DNA from: Hespellia sp.
GTDB lineage: Bacteria; Bacillota; Clostridia; Lachnospirales; Lachnospiraceae
Assembly (NCBI GenBank): GCA_028694105.1
Contig: JAQUUC010000006.1
Span: 1 to 64,000 of the forward strand
Length of the DNA stretch: 64,000 nt
Direction: 5' to 3'
The translations under genes were made by a program, and so were the position numbers. A model generated the notes under the pieces. The model saw nothing but the letters and a program-made list of their open reading frames with translations, searched no databases and was not told the origin of the DNA. Shown here piece after piece: positions 8,523 to 15,908 of the stretch. The first letter of the stretch is position 1. The number at the start of each line of letters is the position of its first letter.

Positions 8523-9752
8523 TTAAATCCACTCTGAAGATGAAAAGAACTTTCTTGTCAAAAGTTTTGTCGCTCCCATCATCTGCAGAGATATCAGCGG
8601 GCGTTTATCATACTGCACCAAGAATGATACCTCGTCCGTATTCCGCGGGAAACAGGCCAGACCTTCATGCAGGCACCCGTCAAACCATGTTCCTGCAAAA
8701 GCATAATTTCCCTGAATGATAATGACTTCCGGATCAAAATTAAGCACGATATTGTGCAGAGCCGCACTAAATGCCCAAGCTGCCTGTTTCACAATATTCT
8801 GTGCCAGAATATCTCCCTTCTCTGATTCCGCAAAAATGTGGCGCAGTGTCAGTTCATTTTCCCAGAATTTTAAACTGCTTTTTTCCAGTTCTTCAGGATT
8901 CGCAAGCACTTGTGCACACAGCTTTTCTTCACTGATCAAGGTCGAGAAAAAAGCGGGCTGTCCCCACGTATAAGGCTGTGTTTCTGAAATGGAAAGAACC
9001 ATAGGACCTATTTCTCCGATCATCCCGTTTGGTCCATGCTGTACATGACCTTTATCAATATAGCAGGCTGACACCCCCACATCCGTATACACGACCGCGA
9101 CCCGCCGCTTTTCATAGTCACGATTATCAAGTACCGCAGCGCAGGCTGACATTCTTGCCACATTATCTATCATAATCTCTATTCCCGGAAATCGTTCTGC
9201 AAGGAGATCTCTTAATGGCACATTATATCCCCAGCCCGGTGTGAGCACCGAATACTGTAGTACACCCGTCTCCTCCTGAAAAACACCTCCGACGAACAGA
9301 CTCATGCCGTATAAGAGTTCTCGTCCGCCCGGTACTTCCTGCAACATTTCGTCCGCTGTCTGCTGTACCGTATTCAGAAAATCCTGCACAGAACAATCCA
9401 TATGAAACGCCGCTTTTTTTTGTGCGATCATAGAGCTTCTCAGATCATACAAACATGCGGTCATCTCCTCTCCCTGCATTCCGATACAGAGTAGATATCG
9501 CTGCATCCCAAACTGAAACAACTCCGGTTTTTTTCCGCCTATCTCTGTGGAAGGACCTTTCCCGGCTGATTCAAGCAGTCCTTTTTCCATAAAATGATTC
9601 ACAGCCTTCATCACGGTAGCCCGGCTGATTCCCGTACTGGCTGATACATCATTTGCGGAAAGAGGCTCCGTTCCCCGAAAAGCATTCAGTATCGTAAGAT
9701 AATTCCGTTTTTTAAGTGTATTCGGCAGCGCCGCTCTCTGAGATGATTCCAT
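8523..9752 (-). CDS. Divergent ROK-family regulator without the usual zinc motif
   Basis: A 409-residue protein with a winged helix-turn-helix (LSANDVSASTGISRATVMKA, about residues 33-52) and a ROK-like ASKHA domain (MIDNVARMSACAA, VVYTDVGVSACYI, MIGEIGPMVL, VIIIQGNYAF). The CxCGxxGC zinc-binding signature normally following the GEIG segment is absent; the aligned part reads SISETQPYTWGQ. Some ROK regulators lack it. The gene follows the MBL/ChbG/GPH cluster on the same strand after a 253-bp gap holding an 18-bp palindrome, so it probably regulates that cluster and itself. Confidence 0.8.
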   Translation of the reverse strand: MESSQRAALPNTLKKRNYLTILNAFRGTEPLSANDVSASTGISRATVMKAVNHFMEKGLLESAGKGPSTEIGGKKPELFQFGMQRYLLCIGMQGEEMTACLYDLRSSMIAQKKAAFHMDCSVQDFLNTVQQTADEMLQEVPGGRELLYGMSLFVGGVFQEETGVLQYSVLTPGWGYNVPLRDLLAERFPGIEIMIDNVARMSACAAVLDNRDYEKRRVAVVYTDVGVSACYIDKGHVQHGPNGMIGEIGPMVLSISETQPYTWGQPAFFSTLISEEKLCAQVLANPEELEKSSLKFWENELTLRHIFAESEKGDILAQNIVKQAAWAFSAALHNIVLNFDPEVIIIQGNYAFAGTWFDGCLHEGLACFPRNTDEVSFLVQYDKRPLISLQMMGATKLLTRKFFSSSEWI

Positions 9753-9852
9753 GCAGACTCCTCTTTCTCCTTTTAATATCTATGCAGAACAGACAGTAAT
9801 ACAGACATTCATAATCACTTCACTGCCGCTCATGAACATTCAGATATCTATA

Positions 9853-9870
9853 TTGAAATATATATTTCAA
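9853..9870. promoter_or_regulatory. Perfect 18-bp palindrome, putative ROK operator
   Basis: TTGAAATATATATTTCAA is fully self-complementary. It lies about 100 bp upstream of the second ROK gene, in the only sizeable gap between that gene and the MBL cluster. Its half TTGAAA resembles a -35 on either strand, so binding could block transcription. Confidence 0.5.
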
Positions 9871-10005
9871 AACATCTTTTTATAACTGAATTAATAGTAC
9901 TTCACATCATCTTTCTTGTCAAGCAGCCAAAAAAAGCCCGCCATGAACGCATTTACATCACAATTCATGACAGACTCAAAACCACTCCGGCAATTTCCAA
10001 TGGTT

Positions 10006-10863
10006 TTATTTTCCCGTAAGATATACGCTTTCTGCTTCACTATACACAACATTGGCCAAACCATTACTGGCACGTTTCAGTTTCCCATAACTATAAAACA
10101 GATTGGGAACTGCATGATGATCTTCCGGAAACCCAAATCCTGCCGTGTTTTCTTGAACATCTTGTGTGCCTTCCATGATTTTCAAATCCAATTCTATGAA
10201 ATCCTGAAGGTATGGACGCGGAAAAAGTGGTGCCCCATTATGTGCAGGCCAGATCCAGTCAAATTCATCGAGACGGGACATTAGTTTTTCCATATTTTTC
10301 TTATGCATAAGCGCTTGCTCTTTCAGCGCAGCCGGTTCATTGCGCACAAACCAGATTACTTGCCCGCTCTCCAGTTCATCTCCGCAAAACAAATATCGCA
10401 TCCGATTATCTAAGAATGCCACACTTCCCTCGCTGTGAGCCGGTATCGAAATCACCTCCAGGCTTCGGCCACCCAGTTCTATTATCTCTCCCTCTTCCAA
10501 ATACCGAATCCGGTAATCCGGATACTGCTTATTGCTGTACCATTGGCTGTGCAGATTGTCAAAGGGCTCCTTTGCGTGCAGTGCCGCTTCCTTTGTCATC
10601 CAGACTTCCGGCCAGCAGGAATTTCCACCTGTGTGATCAAAATGACCATGCGTATTCACTGCCATGACAGGTTTTTTTGTGATTTTCTCTGCCACCTCAC
10701 GTATGTTTCCTTCTCCGTCTCCGGTATCAATCAATACCGCTTTCTCCTCCCCTTCAATCAGATACATAAAATTTTTCCAGCGATTCGTGATGCACCAGCT
10801 GTCCGGTGCAATCTGCCAGTATCCATATATCGATCCACTCTCCGTCACATTTGTACAAATCAC
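10006..10863 (-). CDS. MBL-fold metallo-hydrolase
   Basis: I place the start at the GTG at 10863, 8 bp after AGGAG, giving 285 residues. The open frame extends further upstream but would overlap the deacetylase gene. The metal-binding motif THGHFDHTGG and the later PAHSEGSVAF and CGDELESG segments show a metallo-beta-lactamase-fold hydrolase with two metal sites. No signal peptide, so cytoplasmic. It is one of two such enzymes flanking a GPH transporter and a ChbG/YdjC protein. Substrate unknown; a lactone, phosphoester or thioester are all possible. Confidence 0.8.
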   Translation of the reverse strand: MICTNVTESGSIYGYWQIAPDSWCITNRWKNFMYLIEGEEKAVLIDTGDGEGNIREVAEKITKKPVMAVNTHGHFDHTGGNSCWPEVWMTKEAALHAKEPFDNLHSQWYSNKQYPDYRIRYLEEGEIIELGGRSLEVISIPAHSEGSVAFLDNRMRYLFCGDELESGQVIWFVRNEPAALKEQALMHKKNMEKLMSRLDEFDWIWPAHNGAPLFPRPYLQDFIELDLKIMEGTQDVQENTAGFGFPEDHHAVPNLFYSYGKLKRASNGLANVVYSEAESVYLTGK

Positions 10864-10949
10864 AGTCTCTTCTCCTCTCTTTTCCGATATCCCACTTCTG
10901 GTGCATACGACATCAATAGCAGGGCACTGCTTATAGACGTTTATGTTTC

Positions 10950-11777
10950 TCAGAATTTCTCTGCCGCAACTAATGTTGTATCTCCCTGCGCCTTTGCATC
11001 CCGATATCTCAGACATACAATCTGCTTTTCCATGCAGAGCCGCTCTAACCTTCCACTGTTTAAAAGCCTCTGCTCAGCTTCTCTGCTTTTTGCCACAGAA
11101 TCTCCCTGCAGGACCGGATTATGAAATTTTTTCATCTCCTCACAATAATACGCCGGGTGAAGAATGTTGATATACTGCTGTTCCTCCTGCATAGAATCAA
11201 ACCAGTCGGAATATGCCCGTTCATCCATAGCCAGCGAATTTTGAGTTCCCAGATTCGGCTGGTGTTTCTCCGGAAAAGTATAAAACTGTCTCTGATCCAG
11301 CAGTCCATGCTCTTGGGCAAATTCCGTCAGAGCCTCCATAAGTCCCGGCACCATAGCATCCGGAAGCATATGTGTATCCACATACTCAATGTGCAGTCCC
11401 AGCTTCACCAGCCGGTCCAGCTGCGCCGAAATTTCCAGCATACACTCTGCCGTATCCGGCATGCGTTTTTTAAACAACATCGGATGCATGGCAAACACGC
11501 CTCTTTCATCTACCAATGTCGGAATCTTTTCTGCTGGCAGCACACTATGAAAATCAACATCATCCCATTCACTATTCAATGTTACATGAAGTCCGATGCA
11601 GATTCCCAATTGTTTTCTCATTCGTTCTAACTCTTCCGCACCCGTTTCCATACACGGTGCTGCCGCCATGCAGGATACATTTTTCAGATACCCATTTCTT
11701 TTGACTGCCTGCAAAATTGCCTGATTTGCGGCTACAGCACTTCCGAAATCATCGGCCCGAGTAATCAGATATTTCAT
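10950..11777 (-). CDS. ChbG/HpnK (YdjC) family carbohydrate deacetylase
   Basis: 275 residues, ribosome site GAGAGG. Metal-site motifs of the YdjC family are present: RADDFG at 7-12, GLHVTLNSEWD near 80, and YVDTHMLPDA near 135. Known members (ChbG) remove acetyl groups from N-acetylated oligosaccharides such as chitobiose. Neighbouring genes are a GPH symporter and two MBL-fold hydrolases, so the cluster may handle an acetylated or aminated sugar (inference). Confidence 0.85.
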   Translation of the reverse strand: MKYLITRADDFGSAVAANQAILQAVKRNGYLKNVSCMAAAPCMETGAEELERMRKQLGICIGLHVTLNSEWDDVDFHSVLPAEKIPTLVDERGVFAMHPMLFKKRMPDTAECMLEISAQLDRLVKLGLHIEYVDTHMLPDAMVPGLMEALTEFAQEHGLLDQRQFYTFPEKHQPNLGTQNSLAMDERAYSDWFDSMQEEQQYINILHPAYYCEEMKKFHNPVLQGDSVAKSREAEQRLLNSGRLERLCMEKQIVCLRYRDAKAQGDTTLVAAEKF

Positions 11778-11824
11778 ATGTCATATCCTCTCTTTTTTAA
11801 ATCTACTTCTTTCTTATGCATTTC

Positions 11825-13201
11825 CTATCCCTTCTCTTTCTGTTCTTGTCTTTCCTGTAGGTCATGCATGATCGAATCATATTTTTTATCAAGATCATAG
11901 AGAATGACGATGAGGATTTCCACGATAGTCAGCGCCAGCGGAATATACAAATATAAACCAGACACGCTTCCAATAGCTCTTGCTGACTGTTCTGCAGCCA
12001 TGCCATTAAATCCAGCCAGTCCCATGATTCCTCCCAGAACAGCAGAAATCAGTCCCTGCCCTATTTTCTGTCCAGCTCCGTTGGCACCCATCAAAGCCGC
12101 CTGACTCCGAACTCCTGTTTTCCATTGTCCATACTCGATTGCGGAACCAAGCATCGGCATGTACATCGTTGCCGCGCAGCTCTGCCCAATACTTTTCATT
12201 ACGGTGGCTGCCATAAGTACCGGAAGCGAACCCGGAATGACTATAATGATCAGGCATCCCGCCAGCTGGATGGCAACACCCGTCAGCATAATATTGCGTT
12301 TCTTAAAGTATTGGCTTAAAGGAAGAAGCAGAATACCGACAAACAAAAGAGGTAGTGTATATGCCATATTTAACATACCGGCCAGCTTCACATCTCCCAA
12401 TACATACTGAGCGTAGTATGTGTGCATCTGGAGACTCGCCACATAGACACCCGCCCCGAAAATAACGATTCCCAATACCTCAAACCAGTACTTATTTTTC
12501 ATGATACTTTTCAGTACAGTCAAAAATGGGACTTTTGCTTCTCCCGAAGTCAGATCATCCGGATTCACTCTTTCTTTACAGACAACACCTGTTATAAAAA
12601 TGAAAACTGCACTAAGTACTGCATAGATACACGATGCAAGAATCCACGCCTTTTGGTTTCCACCCAGCGCCTGTACAATATTCAGCGTCACACTGGATAT
12701 GATAATTGTCATAATACTCTGTCCAATACTGCTCCACACAAATAATCCCGTCTGCTGCACCGTATCTCTTGTCATATATGTAGGAAGACTCGTTAAGGAA
12801 AGCTGCATAATCGTATAAATCAAAGTCTGCGAAATATTATAGCTAAGAAATACATATATCAGCTGACCCGTCGTGCCAATAGACGGTACTGTGAAAAGTG
12901 CCAACAGCCCGATTGCTCCAAAAATGGAAATACGCATTACCCATGGACGGCATACGCCCTGCTTTGTACGCGTTTTGTCAATGACATTTCCAAGAACCAG
13001 ATCGGATGCCCCGTCAAATATCTTTGATATCAGAATAATCATTCCCACAGCGCCTGCATTCAGACCGACTGTATTCGTATAAAAATATGTCAGAAAACCG
13101 GAGATAATTGCAAACAGCGGGACTCCACCCATTCCGCCCAGCATCATTGCAGCTTTCTCAACTAAACTAATTTTTTCCGTATATACCTGATTTGTTTTCA
13201 T
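11825..13201 (-). CDS. GPH-family sugar:cation symporter
   Basis: The ATG at 13201 after AGAGG gives 458 residues; the longer open frame lies inside the preceding MBL gene. Typical GPH start (VEKAAMMLGGMGGVPLF), about twelve membrane spans, and the loop DGASDLVLGNVIDKTRTKQG after TM2. It overlaps the end of the upstream MBL gene by 35 bp, so translation is coupled. It is probably the uptake system of this cluster. Confidence 0.86.
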   Translation of the reverse strand: MKTNQVYTEKISLVEKAAMMLGGMGGVPLFAIISGFLTYFYTNTVGLNAGAVGMIILISKIFDGASDLVLGNVIDKTRTKQGVCRPWVMRISIFGAIGLLALFTVPSIGTTGQLIYVFLSYNISQTLIYTIMQLSLTSLPTYMTRDTVQQTGLFVWSSIGQSIMTIIISSVTLNIVQALGGNQKAWILASCIYAVLSAVFIFITGVVCKERVNPDDLTSGEAKVPFLTVLKSIMKNKYWFEVLGIVIFGAGVYVASLQMHTYYAQYVLGDVKLAGMLNMAYTLPLLFVGILLLPLSQYFKKRNIMLTGVAIQLAGCLIIIVIPGSLPVLMAATVMKSIGQSCAATMYMPMLGSAIEYGQWKTGVRSQAALMGANGAGQKIGQGLISAVLGGIMGLAGFNGMAAEQSARAIGSVSGLYLYIPLALTIVEILIVILYDLDKKYDSIMHDLQERQEQKEKG

Positions 13202-14075
13202 CACGTCCCTCTTTCCATCTCTTTTTCGTTGAATAAATGATATTTCCCAGATGTCCATCCTGCCGAAGTTGATTCTCCCCCGCCGGATAGACAAAATATG
13301 CATCTTTACTTCCCATATCGGCAAAATCAAATACAAAGTTCTGTCCTGATGCCTTGCCTTCAAATACCGTTTCACAGCACTCAATCAGTTCATCTAAAAT
13401 CCCGACCGGCACCTCCATCATCATATGACTTAAAATCCAATGCTTGATTCTCCCCCCATACTCCTCCTTTAAATGCAGCAATGCGTGATAATATTCTTCC
13501 AGTGAAGTACATTCTTTTAAAAACATGAAGGTAGAAGGGTTTCCACAGTCCCCCGCAAACAGACTCTGCGTCATTTCATCAAACACTGCTGTGAATCCCG
13601 GCGTATGCCCCGGCACAGACACTGCCCGCAGAATTCTTCCACCGAGATCGAACTCCATTCCATTCTCAAGTGTCTGCAGCTTCACCGGCCCCGGAGGCGT
13701 AAAATCACTTTTTTCCCAGTCAGCCGTCGGACTTCCCTGTTCCGCCGCCATGGATGCCGCCTTTTCTGCAAACTCCATTCGGAGTTCTACTTTGGTCAAT
13801 TCTGGAAATATCTCTCTGTCCTTCTCGGAAAGATACACCTCCTCAAAATCATAACTTCCACTGGCATGATCCACATGTCCATGAGAAACAACCACGTAAA
13901 TCGGAAGATCTGTCAGTGTGCTGACAAACTCAGCAAGATTGCCGATTCCAGACCCGGTATCAAACAACAACGCACGTTCTGTCCCTTGTATCAAATACAT
14001 AAAGACATTCGCCGCATCTTCAATACAAGTAATTCCATTTCCCACATCAGTTGCAATAAACAAATTCCTTTTCAT
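13167..14075 (-). CDS. MBL-fold metallo-hydrolase, first gene of cluster
   Basis: 302 residues, ribosome site AAGGAG. The motif SHGHVDHASG (near residue 85), then PGHTPGFTAVFD and FAGDCGNP, give a complete metallo-beta-lactamase metal site. It differs from the second MBL protein of this cluster in length and C-terminus, so the two are likely to have different substrates. A clean promoter lies upstream at 14121-14149. Its role within the sugar cluster is unknown. Confidence 0.82.
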   Translation of the reverse strand: MKRNLFIATDVGNGITCIEDAANVFMYLIQGTERALLFDTGSGIGNLAEFVSTLTDLPIYVVVSHGHVDHASGSYDFEEVYLSEKDREIFPELTKVELRMEFAEKAASMAAEQGSPTADWEKSDFTPPGPVKLQTLENGMEFDLGGRILRAVSVPGHTPGFTAVFDEMTQSLFAGDCGNPSTFMFLKECTSLEEYYHALLHLKEEYGGRIKHWILSHMMMEVPVGILDELIECCETVFEGKASGQNFVFDFADMGSKDAYFVYPAGENQLRQDGHLGNIIYSTKKRWKEGRDENKSGIYGKN

Positions 14076-14120
14076 TTTTTCTCCTTTTAGTTTTGATATA
14101 TTGTTTTATAACTTAATATT

Positions 14121-14149
14121 ATAATATGTTTTTATTTTGAAACTGTCAA
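14121..14149 (-). promoter_or_regulatory. Promoter of the MBL-GPH-ChbG-MBL cluster
   Basis: Minus-strand TTGACA (14149-14144) and TATTAT (14126-14121) with 17 bp between. An AT palindrome, ATATTATAATAT, overlaps the -10 region and could be an operator. Confidence 0.8.
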
Positions 14150-14222
14150 GGATAAAATGTAAAAGCAACATTTATTGGTACAATTACATAAATTCAATTA
14201 TGTTTTTTTAATCATTTTGCAT

Positions 14223-14269
14223 AAAAAAAAGCCTTCATAGAAGTAATCAAAACTTCCAAAGGCTTTTTT
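14223..14269 (-). terminator. Terminator of the 12.4-kb glycan operon
   Basis: GCCTT (14231-14235) pairs with AAGGC (14259-14263), with an inner GAAGT/ACTTC stem. Runs of A before and T after flank it. It lies just downstream of the YesL stop at 14273. Confidence 0.85.
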
Positions 14270-14272
14270 CTT

Positions 14273-14893
14273 TTATTTTTCAAACGCCAAAAACACTTTC
14301 CTTAAAACGCATGAATTGATCCACACAACAACAGCCACACCGGCCACAAACCAAATCACCATACCAATTGCCATGAATTTCACACTCAGGCAGGTAACAG
14401 CCATTGGAATAATTGTTACGGCAAGCATCAAAATGGTATACTTAAATTGAACGATAGATAAGATCAGTGCATTTTTCATTGTATTCTTTACCGTATTTTC
14501 ATAACGCGCAGCCATCGGAAATGCATACAGACTCATACATACCGTCATAATCATAATAAAGACCAGACCCACATAAAAAATCATTTTAATTCCCTCTCCG
14601 ATTCGCAGCATCTGCAAAATCCGAAAATCAACGGCTGCTATGATTCCAATCAGAAGAACAATCAGCCAGATTTCTGTACTTTTCCTGAAATTCTCTTTCA
14701 GTGCACGGAAAAAATCTTTATAGATATAGCCCTCTTCATTTTTTACCATCTTAAGCATGACCGCGTACAATGCACTTGTGGCGGCCCCCATTGTAATAAT
14801 CGGGAGCGAGCATACGCACCACAACATATTCAGAAGTATCAGATCGATTACTTTTCCCAACGTATTTATCACTTTATTATCTATCCAGTTCAT
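14273..14893 (-). CDS. YesL-family (DUF624) membrane protein
   Basis: 206 residues with about five hydrophobic segments. The start LILLNMLWCVCSLPIITMGA followed by ALYAVMLKMVKNEEGY is the family signature. YesL-like proteins regularly sit in operons with LplABC/YtcQ-type oligosaccharide ABC transporters, as here. The molecular role is not established. It is the last gene before the terminator and lies 2 bp from the HAD gene. Confidence 0.85.
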   Translation of the reverse strand: MNWIDNKVINTLGKVIDLILLNMLWCVCSLPIITMGAATSALYAVMLKMVKNEEGYIYKDFFRALKENFRKSTEIWLIVLLIGIIAAVDFRILQMLRIGEGIKMIFYVGLVFIMIMTVCMSLYAFPMAARYENTVKNTMKNALILSIVQFKYTILMLAVTIIPMAVTCLSVKFMAIGMVIWFVAGVAVVVWINSCVLRKVFLAFEK

Positions 14894-14895
14894 AT

Positions 14896-15870
14896 TTACT
14901 CTCCCAATAATGGCAATGCCTCACTCAGTAAATTATACTGCTTCATACATAAGGAGTCCATGCCACTCAAATGAATATTTCCACCATTGATTCCAATTGC
15001 TTCAAAGCCTGCAAGACGGATGGATACGACACCTGCCGCCGAATCTTCAAAACCAAGTACCCTTGATTTTTCATGCTCTGCAATCCCAAGTCCCACTCTT
15101 GCCGTTTCTGAATATAACCACGGATGCGGCTTGGGAGCAAGCTCTCCGATTGTTCCCGTTTGATTTCTGCCAAATGTCGTCCCTGCTGTAATGATTGCAT
15201 CATAGAATTCCATCGGATCTCCCATTTTCAGAGTTTTAAAAGCCGAGATAATTTCCGGCATCGCTTTGGTGTACAATCCGGAGGTAACCAACCCGATTCG
15301 GATTCCCCTGCTTTTTACTTCATATAAGAACTCTTTTAATCCCGGAACCGGAGTGAATGCCCCCTGTCTGCCGCGCCCTTCCAGAATCTCTTTCATCTCA
15401 TGTTCCGTAATTGCAAAATAAATCGCTCTTGCTTCTTCTACCGTCTTGTCCGGACAGTATTTGTCAATGCAATACTGTAAATGCTCTGATACCGAGTGTC
15501 CGGATACGTGTGGCTCATCGCCTGCTTCTAATTCAAATTTTGGGTTTTTCATCACTGTAGCAATGGTCTGTTCGATAATCCACATCCAAAAGGCCTCACT
15601 TCTTACACTTGTTCCATCTAAATCCATAAGGATTGCCGTTGCCGGTCCCTGATAGGAAGTCTCCGGAACTTTATACCATGCCGGATATCCCATTGCTGAT
15701 TTAACATAACAAATTGTTTTATCTGCAAACGAGACAAATTCTACTTTTTTATCCGAAGGAGTGTAGATTGCCTCCACCCCCTCTTTCCCATATGTAAAAC
15801 TTCCATCCGAAGTCTGCGGTAATTCAATCATATTTTCTACTCGTCCAATTCCCGGATAAATGTTATTCAT
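14896..15870 (-). CDS. HAD-family hydrolase with N-terminal extension
   Basis: The start at 15870 follows AGGAG at 8 bp, giving 324 residues. The HAD nucleophile motif MDLDGTSVRSE comes only at D83/D85, so about 75 residues precede the catalytic domain; that is unusual and does not look like a signal peptide. Further motifs LVTSGLY (motif II), APKPHPWLY (lysine) and GFEDSAAGV (motif IV) are intact. It is likely a sugar-phosphate phosphatase or mutase of the glycan pathway; substrate unknown. Confidence 0.83.
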   Translation of the reverse strand: MNNIYPGIGRVENMIELPQTSDGSFTYGKEGVEAIYTPSDKKVEFVSFADKTICYVKSAMGYPAWYKVPETSYQGPATAILMDLDGTSVRSEAFWMWIIEQTIATVMKNPKFELEAGDEPHVSGHSVSEHLQYCIDKYCPDKTVEEARAIYFAITEHEMKEILEGRGRQGAFTPVPGLKEFLYEVKSRGIRIGLVTSGLYTKAMPEIISAFKTLKMGDPMEFYDAIITAGTTFGRNQTGTIGELAPKPHPWLYSETARVGLGIAEHEKSRVLGFEDSAAGVVSIRLAGFEAIGINGGNIHLSGMDSLCMKQYNLLSEALPLLGE

Positions 15871-15908
15871 TTCCTGTTCTCCTATTTTTTCTCTCATGCC
15901 TGATGAAA

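Noticed and set aside
10435-11124. 229-residue plus-strand open frame
   Set aside because: Antisense to the MBL and ChbG genes, which show complete motifs.
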